Part shown: positions 1 to 5,200 of the stretch, in pieces
How the letters are laid out: each line of letters starts with the position of its first letter
How positions within the stretch are numbered: the first letter of the stretch is position 1
Assembly (NCBI GenBank): GCA_023142835.1
Contig: JAGLIS010000015.1
Location: 1-8,000, forward strand
Reading direction: 5' to 3'
From: Candidatus Pacearchaeota archaeon
Lineage (GTDB): Archaea; Nanobdellota; Nanobdellia; Pacearchaeales; GW2011-AR1
DNA: 8,000 bases
Made by a program: the position numbers and the translations under genes
Notes under the pieces: generated by a model
The model's input: the letters and a program-made list of their open reading frames with translations, nothing else
The model's database searches: none
What the model was told of the DNA's origin: nothing

Positions 1-1287
1 CGCAATAAAATCGTCTTCACCCGTCGACACATAACCTAATCTAACTATATTAATCGTAACAACTCCGATACTTCCAGTTTGTGGATTCGCTCCAAACAAA
101 CCCCCTCCTCGTTTCCTCAACTCTTTTTGATCCAACCTAAGACGACAACACATACTCCTCGCATCCTCTGGCTTCATATCAGAATTAACAAAATTAGAAA
201 AATAAGGAATCCCATACTTTGCCGTCATCTCCCAAATTAAATCATAATCAGAATTATCCCAATCAAAATCTTTCGTGATGTTATAGGTAGGAATTGGAAA
301 AGTAAAAACTCTTCCCGAAGCATCACCGTCGAGCATACACTCTGCAAAAGCTCGATTAATCATTTCCATCTCCACCTTAAATTCTTTATAAGTTTCCATC
401 TGAGGCTGACCTCCAATAAGGACATGTTCATCAACCATATAAGAAGGAACTTTCAAATCCATCGTAAGATTTGTAAACGGAGTTTGAAATCCGACCCTCG
501 TCGGCACAGTCATATTAAATAAAAATTCCTGCATTCCTTGCTTAACATCCTTGTAACTCAAATTATCATATCTCACAAATGGTGCGAGTAGAGTATCAAA
601 ATTAGAAAACGCCTGAGCACCCGCAGTCTCTCCTTGTAACGTATAAAAAAAATTAACTATTTGACCCAACGCTGTCCGAAAATGTTTCGGTGGCTTCGAC
701 TCCACTTTCCCCTTAACACCCCTAAATCCAACAGTCAATAAATCTTTCAAATCCCACCCGACGCAATAAGCCCCCAAAGTCCCCAAATCATGAATATGCA
801 AATCCCCAGCCTCGTGAACTTTCCTAATCGCTTCAGGATAAACCCTCCTCATCCAATAATTCGCAATAATCTTCGTCGCAATATAATTATTCAAACCCTG
901 AAGAGAAAAACCCATATTAGAATTTTCCTTAATCATCCAATCATCCAAACCAATATAATCCTCCACGGCCTCGATAGTATCAAATAAACCCTTAACATTT
1001 CTCAACTCATCATGACTCTTTCGATAAAGAATAAACGCCTTCGCAACCTTCGCATGTCCCTCTTCAATCAAAACCTTCTCAATCAAATCCTGAACTTCTT
1101 CAACATCAGGAATCATATGCTCACCCGTAGATTCATCCAAACTCTTCACAATTAAATCCGCAAGCAAATTAGACTTCTCTCTATCATCTCCACCAACAGC
1201 TCGTGCCGCACGCCAAATAGCATCAGCGATTTTATCTACTTGGAATAAAACAACACTTCCATCACGCTTACGAATTTTATTTACCAT
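1..1287 (-). CDS. nrdD: Anaerobic ribonucleoside-triphosphate reductase NrdD (N-terminal 429 residues; 3' end cut by window edge)
   Basis: This is the class III, oxygen-sensitive ribonucleotide reductase that converts NTPs to dNTPs with a glycyl radical supplied by the activase NrdG. I translated the minus strand by hand from the ATG at 1287; the frame stays open to the window edge. Residues about 2-92 form an ATP-cone, the allosteric nucleotide-binding domain (KIRKRDGSVVLFQVDKIADA). The catalytic barrel follows, with HIHDLG at 164-169, YCVGWDL at 174-180, a tandem Cys pair in MCCRLRLD at 379-386, and GGGLFGANPQTGSIGV at 394-409, all characteristic of archaeal and Thermotoga-type NrdD. The C-terminal glycyl-radical site and zinc cysteines lie off-window. 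The start is 4 nt after the nrdR stop, with no convincing Shine-Dalgarno sequence, so translation may be coupled to nrdR. Family assignment is near certain; which Cys carries the thiyl radical is not settled by this sequence. Confidence 0.96.
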   Translation of the reverse strand, partial: MVNKIRKRDGSVVLFQVDKIADAIWRAARAVGGDDREKSNLLADLIVKSLDESTGEHMIPDVEEVQDLIEKVLIEEGHAKVAKAFILYRKSHDELRNVKGLFDTIEAVEDYIGLDDWMIKENSNMGFSLQGLNNYIATKIIANYWMRRVYPEAIRKVHEAGDLHIHDLGTLGAYCVGWDLKDLLTVGFRGVKGKVESKPPKHFRTALGQIVNFFYTLQGETAGAQAFSNFDTLLAPFVRYDNLSYKDVKQGMQEFLFNMTVPTRVGFQTPFTNLTMDLKVPSYMVDEHVLIGGQPQMETYKEFKVEMEMINRAFAECMLDGDASGRVFTFPIPTYNITKDFDWDNSDYDLIWEMTAKYGIPYFSNFVNSDMKPEDARSMCCRLRLDQKELRKRGGGLFGANPQTGSIGVVTINIVRLGYVSTGEDDFIA

Positions 1288-1291
1288 TTTC

Positions 1292-1732
1292 TTATTTTAA
1301 TTTTTTTAACTCATCCTTAAACTCATCAATATCTGCAAAATCACGATACACCGACGCAAACCGGATATACGCAATCTTATCAACCTTCCTAAGCTTAGCC
1401 ATTACTATCTCTCCAATTTGGAAACTCCGAATATCCTTATCCTTTGCAACTCTATAAACTTTCGCCGCAACATCATCTACAATCACCTCAATTTGTCCAG
1501 TAGTAAACGGTCTTTTCTCAAGATTTTTTCCAATCCCCTCAAGAAGTTTATCACGGTTAAATTTCTCCCTCCGACCATCTTTCTTAATAACATTCAAATC
1601 CAACTCAACCCGCTCATAAGTAGTAAATCGCTTACCACACTTAAGGCACTCCCTTCTCCTACGCGCAACAGAACCCGAATCTCGCTTATCTGTAACCTTC
1701 GTCTCTGTATTAGTACAATATGGACATAGCAT
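1292..1732 (-). CDS. nrdR: Transcriptional repressor NrdR (zinc ribbon plus ATP-cone)
   Basis: NrdR represses ribonucleotide reductase genes, sensing ATP/dATP through an ATP-cone. The 146-aa length is normal for the family. An N-terminal zinc ribbon is visible: C3-P-Y-C6 and C29-L-K-C32, with the Arg-rich ARRRREC strand and the RFTTYERVE motif between ribbon and cone. The ATP-cone covers about residues 46-136 (VIKKDGRREKFNRDKL, then KRPFT, IGEIVMAKLRKVD and the near-invariant AYIRFASVYRDF). The start is fixed by the CPYC ribbon beginning at residue 3. It is the first gene of an nrdR-nrdD operon. Upstream lie two palindromes matching the NrdR-box pattern, so autoregulation is likely. The family is nearly universal in bacteria but patchy in archaea, so horizontal acquisition is plausible (inference). 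An AGGAGG at 1769-1774 is 36 nt before the ATG and too far away to serve this start. Confidence 0.97.
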   Translation of the reverse strand: MLCPYCTNTETKVTDKRDSGSVARRRRECLKCGKRFTTYERVELDLNVIKKDGRREKFNRDKLLEGIGKNLEKRPFTTGQIEVIVDDVAAKVYRVAKDKDIRSFQIGEIVMAKLRKVDKIAYIRFASVYRDFADIDEFKDELKKLK

Positions 1733-1746
1733 GTTATTTATAGTGA

Positions 1747-1762
1747 ATACAAGATATTGTAT
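1747..1762. promoter_or_regulatory. NrdR box 1 (16-bp palindrome)
   Basis: The sequence ATACAAGATATTGTAT is a 16-bp inverted repeat with two mismatched positions (arms ATACAA/TTGTAT). It agrees at about 13 of 16 positions with the NrdR-box consensus as I recall it (acaCwAtATaTwGtgt). It lies 15 nt upstream of the nrdR ATG. Its AT-rich core could also act as a weak TATA box about 25 nt before that ATG, in which case repressor and TBP would compete directly. Confidence 0.8.
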
Positions 1763-1778
1763 CTTATACCTCCTTTTG

Positions 1779-1794
1779 CCACAATCTCTTGTGG
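1779..1794. promoter_or_regulatory. NrdR box 2 (16-bp palindrome)
   Basis: The sequence CCACAATCTCTTGTGG is a 16-bp palindrome with arms CCACAA/TTGTGG and about 12 of 16 matches to the recalled NrdR-box consensus. It shares the ACAA-N4-TTGT core with box 1. The two boxes are 32 bp apart start to start (16-nt gap), i.e. three helical turns on the same face, which is the classic tandem arrangement in bacteria. It lies immediately downstream of the transcription start predicted from the TATA box at 1821-1828. Confidence 0.8.
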
Positions 1795-1820
1795 ACGCAA
1801 AGAAACAAAACTTTGAAGGC

Positions 1821-1836
1821 TATTTAAAGATTATTG
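1821..1836 (-). promoter_or_regulatory. Archaeal TATA box and BRE for the nrdR-nrdD operon
   Basis: On the minus strand TTTAAATA (1828 to 1821) is an exact match to the archaeal TATA pattern TTTAWATA. It is preceded, with a 1-nt spacer, by AATAAT, which fits a BRE of type RNWAAW. Initiation about 25 nt downstream would fall near 1796-1799, just before NrdR box 2, giving a 5' leader of about 65 nt that contains both boxes. Weaker TATA-like strings nearer the gene (TATAAGATA at 1760-1768) are alternatives. Confidence 0.6.
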
Positions 1837-1862
1837 TAATCAGAAAACTAGCTTTATTTTTT

Positions 1863-1880
1863 AAAAATAATCTAAAAATC
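1863..1880 (-). terminator. Possible oligo-T terminator downstream of thymidylate kinase
   Basis: Read leftward, the region after the thymidylate kinase stop carries two T5 runs (1874-1878 and 1863-1867) in AT-rich DNA without a hairpin. Archaeal termination commonly uses oligo-T tracts on the non-template strand. The tracts also lie upstream of the nrdR promoter, so they would insulate the two units. This is weak evidence in such AT-rich sequence. Confidence 0.3.
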
Positions 1881-1922
1881 AGCAGTTACTTTTTTTAAGG
1901 AATTACTAAGATTTAAGAACTA

Positions 1923-2609
1923 TTAAATTCGCATTTTAACAGTCCGATAAACCTCGTCGTGAATCTCATCAATAGTTTTCAAAGAATCAATATCTTTCCC
2001 GGAAGCACAATCAATTTTATTCCAATTATAAAATTCAGCCAATTGTAAATACGCTTCTTCCGCATTTCTCAGATGCTTAGGATTATTCTCATGCTCATCA
2101 GCCTTCCCCTTACGACCTTTCTTCAATCCCATACCTACAAGATAAGGCATATACAAAAAAATCGTCAAATCCGCTCGAGGTAACCCTAACAAATCATGCT
2201 CCAATTTTTCCACAAACTTATAAAAATCCTCACGCTCCTTAGCATCCCTAATCTTCCCTCCCTGATGCCCCATGTTCGCAGAAACATACCTATCCAAAAT
2301 CAAATGCTTTCCAGAATTTAAAATAGACTTAATCTTTAACAATGCCGCTAGCCTGTCCGCCGCATAATAAAGAGAAGCAACTTTAGGATCAACAGAATCG
2401 GAACCATCAGGGAACCAACACTCACTAATCTCTGGCTTCCCCAAATACGGACCTCCAACAATCTTTCCAGTAGGAGTATCATACCTAGGAAAACTCATAG
2501 TCTCACAAAGTATATTTTCCCGAAGAAACCTCTCAACTAATTTCCTCGTTTGAGTTTCTTTCCCAGAACAATCCGTCCCAGCAATGACAATTAATTTCCC
2601 TTCTTCCAT
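1923..2609 (-). CDS. tmk: Thymidylate kinase (dTMP kinase)
   Basis: This cytosolic enzyme phosphorylates dTMP to dTDP with ATP, a step of dTTP synthesis. The 228-aa protein has a P-loop GTDCSGKETQ at 11-20 (Cys replaces the Gly usual in GTDGSGK), PRYD at 41-44 in the dTMP-binding region, AADR at 83-86, the catalytic DRY motif at 106-108 followed by VSANMGHQGGK, and a basic LID-like stretch around 161-171 (GLKKGRKGKADEHE). The insertion with WFPDGSDSVDP at 65-74 and the long LID suggest the divergent thymidylate-kinase-like group rather than the short bacterial Tmk. The ATG at 2609 directly precedes the P-loop strand, so the start is well placed. There is no Shine-Dalgarno sequence. It sits next to nrdR-nrdD, consistent with a dNTP-supply neighbourhood, but it has its own 120-nt upstream gap and is separated from nrdR by 190 nt. 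Confidence 0.9.
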   Translation of the reverse strand: MEEGKLIVIAGTDCSGKETQTRKLVERFLRENILCETMSFPRYDTPTGKIVGGPYLGKPEISECWFPDGSDSVDPKVASLYYAADRLAALLKIKSILNSGKHLILDRYVSANMGHQGGKIRDAKEREDFYKFVEKLEHDLLGLPRADLTIFLYMPYLVGMGLKKGRKGKADEHENNPKHLRNAEEAYLQLAEFYNWNKIDCASGKDIDSLKTIDEIHDEVYRTVKMRI

Positions 2610-2644
2610 TTAAACTAATCTACTAGTTTTAAACTTAAATTTAA

Positions 2645-2652
2645 TTTATAAA
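2645..2652 (-). promoter_or_regulatory. Candidate TATA box for thymidylate kinase
   Basis: TTTATAAA (palindromic) is centred about 40 nt before the kinase ATG, which would give a leader of about 14 nt. A weaker alternative, ATTTAAGTTT at 2631-2640, would give a leaderless mRNA as seen for neighbouring genes. Near the ATG there is also a short inverted repeat AAACTA-N6-TAGTTT at 2612-2629 that could be an operator; its role is unknown. Confidence 0.4.
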
Positions 2653-2667
2653 TAATTATATACCTCA

Positions 2668-2733
2668 CTAACTACTATTCAAACAACTAAAAATCTTACA
2701 AGCATTACAAACTCCTTACAATTAATTCTCTTA
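2668..2733 (-). pseudogene. Relic of the 3' end of the TtuA/NcsA-family gene (zinc-ribbon tail)
   Basis: A 34-nt stretch at 2679-2712 matches 3093-3126, the coding end of the intact thiolation gene, at 30 of 34 positions; all four differences are transitions. Translated, it reads GVCNACKIFSCLNSS-stop against NVCNTCKIFSYLD-stop of the intact gene. Going upstream, similarity resumes after a 25-nt deletion with TCCTTACA (2713-2720 versus 3152-3159), encoding CKE as in the intact CKEC, and fades near 2733. Because 25 is not a multiple of three, the relic is frameshifted, with an in-frame stop at 2716-2718. It begins at the stop codon of the 102-aa gene. It looks like a decayed tandem duplicate or the end of a lost paralogue. 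Confidence 0.75.
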
Positions 2734-3039
2734 AGCTAACCTATCAAAATTCCCAACACCTTCAGGTTTCACAATCTTCCTACCAAAATTCATACCTAAT
2801 TTATCACCCAAAACTTTTCCAAAAAGTTTTTCCAAACTAGAACATTCTTTATCTCTACCTTCCATAATTCCAGAAATTGTAGTTGGATATAACATTTCAC
2901 TCTCAAAAGGCACTTCATTTCTAAGAGATTGAGATACCCCAAAAATAGGTTCGCTATTTTGACCTCTCTTAAAATAAATACTACATGCAGAACCTAGACC
3001 ATAACCATTCTCATTAAGACTATCAATTTGTAAACTCAT
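2731..3039 (-). CDS. Hypothetical protein, 102 aa, unrecognised
   Basis: I do not recognise this protein. It is soluble-looking, has no signal peptide or membrane segment and no Cys-pair motif, and its second half (SSLEKLFGKVLGDKLG, about residues 67-82) could be an amphipathic helix. Support for a real gene is an open frame of 309 nt in AT-rich DNA and a TATA-like box at 3061-3068 centred 25.5 nt before the ATG, the same spacing as neighbouring leaderless genes. It lies between the intact thiolation gene and the relic of that gene's 3' end, so it may be a remnant or fusion product of a lost tandem paralogue. A short similarity (KVLGDKLGMNFGRKIVK at about 75-91 here, KVLGNGMNFIKDVLKK in the thiolation protein) hints at this but is too short to rely on. 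Confidence 0.5.
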   Translation of the reverse strand: MSLQIDSLNENGYGLGSACSIYFKRGQNSEPIFGVSQSLRNEVPFESEMLYPTTISGIMEGRDKECSSLEKLFGKVLGDKLGMNFGRKIVKPEGVGNFDRLA

Positions 3040-3060
3040 AAAAACTATAAGAAAAAGAGA

Positions 3061-3068
3061 TTAATAAA
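3061..3068 (-). promoter_or_regulatory. TATA-like box for the 102-aa gene (leaderless spacing)
   Basis: TTTATTAA on the minus strand is centred 25.5 nt before the ATG at 3039, so transcription would start at the start codon. The upstream 8 nt do not match the BRE pattern well. It sits in the 48-nt gap after the thiolation gene. Confidence 0.45.
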
Positions 3069-3087
3069 TGCTTGTATACTAAACTAT

Positions 3088-4008
3088 CTAATCCAAATAA
3101 CTAAAAATTTTACAAGTATTACAAACATTTCCCCTAGATGGCTCACCACATTCCTTACACTGCATAATTTCCCTAACATTCCTCTGCCTTAATTGCGGAA
3201 TCAACTTTTGAAAATTCTTAACAATCTTAACCTTTTCAGAATCACTAATCTCTTCCATCCACTCACGAGTCTCAACCCTATAAGTCCCAAACGCACACGG
3301 ACACTTATCATATAGAATATCAAACTTCTTCCCCTTAGCATACTTCAAAATCTCAGACTCCGGAATAAAAAACAACGGCTTCACCCTCTGAACAAAACCA
3401 CACTCCCGCTCCCCTCTTCTAAGCCCTAAGTTTGGGCCAGCAGGGTCACCTGCTTGCAGGTTCTCGTGCCCCGGAGGGGTATGCCCATTTGGGGCCTCAG
3501 TTCTCAGTTCTGAATCACCCCCCGTCGCTGGAGAAGAATTAACCCCTAGCAAAACATTCCCTTTCAAAAAATTCATCAAAACATTCTGTGCCTCATCATC
3601 CAAATTATGCCCTGTAACCAATTTATCTGCCCCAAGCTTCTTCGCCCATTTATTCAAAATCCACCGCTTAATAATTCCACAAACAGTACATCCCGACAGA
3701 TTCTTTTCCTTTTTCAAAACATCCTTAATAAAATTCATCCCATTCCCCAACACCTTCCTCAAATCAACAATTGTCAAAGGAACTCCAATCCCCTCGCAAA
3801 ACTTCGTCATCTTTTCATTATGAATCTCTGACCAATTCCCAATTCCCAAATCAATCATCAACCCCTCGACATCATATCCAAACCGATGCAACATATACAA
3901 AACAGCGACGGAATCTTTCCCTCCCGACAAAGCCACAACAACTTTATCAGTTTTCTCAATAAGACTATGTTTCATTATAGTATCTCTAGCATTCTTTTCA
4001 ATGTCCAT
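3088..4008 (-). CDS. TtuA/NcsA-family tRNA 2-thiolation ATPase (PP-loop), with in-frame insertion
   Basis: This family adenylates a tRNA uridine and replaces its oxygen with sulfur (s2U54 for TtuA, s2U34 for NcsA/Ctu1); the sequence does not decide which. Visible motifs in 306 aa are the PP-loop SGGKDS at 28-33, the C107-T-V-C110 pair, TGHNLDDEAQ at 132-141, the RVKPLFFIPESEI strand around 208-220 and DKCPC at 234-238. C107, C110 and C236 correspond to the cysteines that hold the iron-sulfur cluster in TtuA. The C-terminal zinc ribbon is C284/C287 and C296/C299. Two oddities: the usual N-terminal zinc ribbon before the PP-loop is absent, and residues about 158-202 are a Gly/Pro-rich insertion encoded by GC-rich DNA. 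No upstream in-frame extension restores the missing ribbon. The gene is leaderless, from a TATA box shared with the divergent gene at 4059. Confidence 0.88.
   Translation of the reverse strand: MDIEKNARDTIMKHSLIEKTDKVVVALSGGKDSVAVLYMLHRFGYDVEGLMIDLGIGNWSEIHNEKMTKFCEGIGVPLTIVDLRKVLGNGMNFIKDVLKKEKNLSGCTVCGIIKRWILNKWAKKLGADKLVTGHNLDDEAQNVLMNFLKGNVLLGVNSSPATGGDSELRTEAPNGHTPPGHENLQAGDPAGPNLGLRRGERECGFVQRVKPLFFIPESEILKYAKGKKFDILYDKCPCAFGTYRVETREWMEEISDSEKVKIVKNFQKLIPQLRQRNVREIMQCKECGEPSRGNVCNTCKIFSYLD
3403..3537 (-). repeat. GC-rich, hairpin-rich in-frame insertion inside the thiolation gene
   Basis: Positions 3421-3540 are about 58% G+C (70 of 120 by hand count), against about 37% in the next 60 nt. 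The segment carries a run of small inverted repeats: GCCC-N7-GGGC at 3423-3437, ACCTGC-TT-GCAGGT at 3448-3461, CCCC-GGA-GGGG at 3469-3479, and GCCC-N5-GGGC at 3483-3495, plus a tandem CAGTTCT pair at 3498-3511. It adds about 45 low-complexity Gly/Pro/Glu-rich residues where relatives have a short linker, and leaves the frame open. It resembles a GC-cluster or palindromic element tolerated in frame; the exact boundaries are inferred from the protein. Confidence 0.6.
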
Positions 4009-4021
4009 AAAATAAAGACGG

Positions 4022-4045
4022 GGAAAACATTTATAAAGAATTACT
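4022..4045. promoter_or_regulatory. Symmetric bidirectional archaeal promoter (palindromic TATA with a BRE on each side)
   Basis: TTTATAAA at 4030-4037 is a perfect palindrome whose centre (4033.5) is exactly midway between the ATG at 4008 (minus) and the ATG at 4059 (plus), 25.5 nt from each. Rightward, GGAAAA precedes it with a 2-nt spacer; leftward, AGTAAT precedes it with a 2-nt spacer; both fit RNWAAW for BRE. Initiation about 25 nt away on either side would make both mRNAs leaderless. Neither gene has a Shine-Dalgarno sequence. Confidence 0.7.
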
Positions 4046-4058
4046 ATCTCAACAAAAC

Positions 4059-5027
4059 ATGACCGACAAGAAAAAAGTCAGCTGTAAAAAAATTCTAAAG
4101 AAGTGTAAAGAAAACTACTGGGCAATCTCTACAATTACACTAGCAATTTTATTAGTAATTATCCTAATTACTGGAACAAGTGCATGTTCTGTAACTAATC
4201 TCTTTCATAATTCTGCAATTGGAACAACAGAGGCAGGTCAAAAAGTATTAGAATTCGCAAACAATCAAGGTGCAAATGCAGAATTAGTAGACACAACAGA
4301 TGATGGACAATTATACGAAGTAACTCTATCTATACAAGGACAAGAAGTTCCAGTTTATGTTACAAGAGATGGAGAAAATTTAATTCCGAGTTTAATTCCA
4401 TTGACAGTCCCATTGACAGCAAATGCGATTCAAGATACACCACAGCAACAACCAAGACCAACAGAAGTTATTAAATCCGACAAACCTGTAGCAGAATTAT
4501 TTATCATGACACATTGCCCTTATGGTACTCAGGCAGAAAAGGGATTCCTTCCAGTTTTAGAATCATTCGATAAAGCAGACGCAAAAATTAGGTTTGTTCA
4601 TTACTTCATGCACCAACCAGAAGAAACCGAAACGCCAATACAAATTTGCATCAGGGAAGAACAACCAGACAAATTCCTACCATACCTAAGGGAATTCTTA
4701 AAAGAAGGAAATTCGGAAACTGCATTAACTATTGCAAATGTGGATGTAGCAAAGATGAATGAATGTATATCTTCTGGAAAGGGGGAAGAATACTACAATG
4801 TAGATAAAGCTCTTAGTGAATCTTATGGAGTTCGTGGCTCTCCAACACTAGTTATAAATGGTATAGTCGTACAAAGTGGAAGAGACGCTACAAGTTACTT
4901 ATCAGCAATCTGTTCAGCATTCAATAATGTTCCTGAAGAATGTGGAACATTGACACTTTCAAGCACATCACCAAGTCCAATGTGGGGATGGGATGAAAGC
5001 GGAAGCGATACTCAAGCTCAATGCTAA
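4059..5027 (+). CDS. Membrane-anchored thioredoxin-fold (DsbA/GILT-like) protein with a CPYG active site
   Basis: This 322-aa protein has a basic N-terminus, one membrane segment at about 22-40 (WAISTITLAILLVIILITG), and an extracytoplasmic remainder. Residues about 52-118 form a small alpha/beta region of unknown role, then a Gln/Pro linker (128-135). The thioredoxin-fold domain spans about 143-295: the strand AELFIMTHCPYGTQAEKG holds the nucleophile C153 in CPYG, and GSPTLVING (260-268) carries the cis-Pro typical of DsbA-type folds. The second active-site Cys of CxxC is missing (Gly156), so a monothiol mechanism or pairing with C197, C236, C285 or C295 is possible. C43 just after the membrane segment could be a lipid-attachment Cys, but the preceding GTSA is a poor lipobox. 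It is probably involved in extracytoplasmic thiol-disulfide exchange; the substrate is unknown. It is transcribed divergently from the thiolation gene. Confidence 0.8.
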   Translation: MTDKKKVSCKKILKKCKENYWAISTITLAILLVIILITGTSACSVTNLFHNSAIGTTEAGQKVLEFANNQGANAELVDTTDDGQLYEVTLSIQGQEVPVYVTRDGENLIPSLIPLTVPLTANAIQDTPQQQPRPTEVIKSDKPVAELFIMTHCPYGTQAEKGFLPVLESFDKADAKIRFVHYFMHQPEETETPIQICIREEQPDKFLPYLREFLKEGNSETALTIANVDVAKMNECISSGKGEEYYNVDKALSESYGVRGSPTLVINGIVVQSGRDATSYLSAICSAFNNVPEECGTLTLSSTSPSPMWGWDESGSDTQAQC

Positions 5028-5171
5028 TCATTCTAAAAAATTAATTAATATAAATCTCATCAAAATTAATTTCTTTCCCCATTCTAAGCAACTATTTTAA
5101 CCCCAGATTCAAAAAAAAATTCTACCATAAATAAACTTACCATTACAAAATATATCCTAGAGAACAATAAC

Positions 5172-5179
5172 TTATTTAA
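5172..5179 (+). promoter_or_regulatory. TATA-like box for the 196-aa orphan gene (leaderless spacing)
   Basis: TTATTTAA is centred 25.5 nt before the ATG at 5201, repeating the leaderless spacing of the neighbouring genes; no Shine-Dalgarno sequence precedes the ATG. The 172-nt gap between 5027 and 5201 otherwise holds only AT-rich sequence with no clear structure. Confidence 0.5.
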
Positions 5180-5200
5180 ACTTAAAAAACAATCAATACT

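Noticed and set aside
1418..1729. Plus-strand 103-codon open frame opposite nrdR
   Set aside because: It is a shadow of nrdR, with no promoter-like box or family resemblance.
1769..1774. Perfect AGGAGG (minus strand) as the nrdR Shine-Dalgarno sequence
   Set aside because: It is 36 nt before the ATG, and no in-frame start codon or credible leader peptide lies at a suitable distance; it falls between the two NrdR boxes and is probably coincidental.
3403..3537. Intein or intron in the thiolation gene
   Set aside because: The segment is only about 45 codons, in frame, with no intein splice-junction residues and no bulge-helix-bulge structure that I can see.
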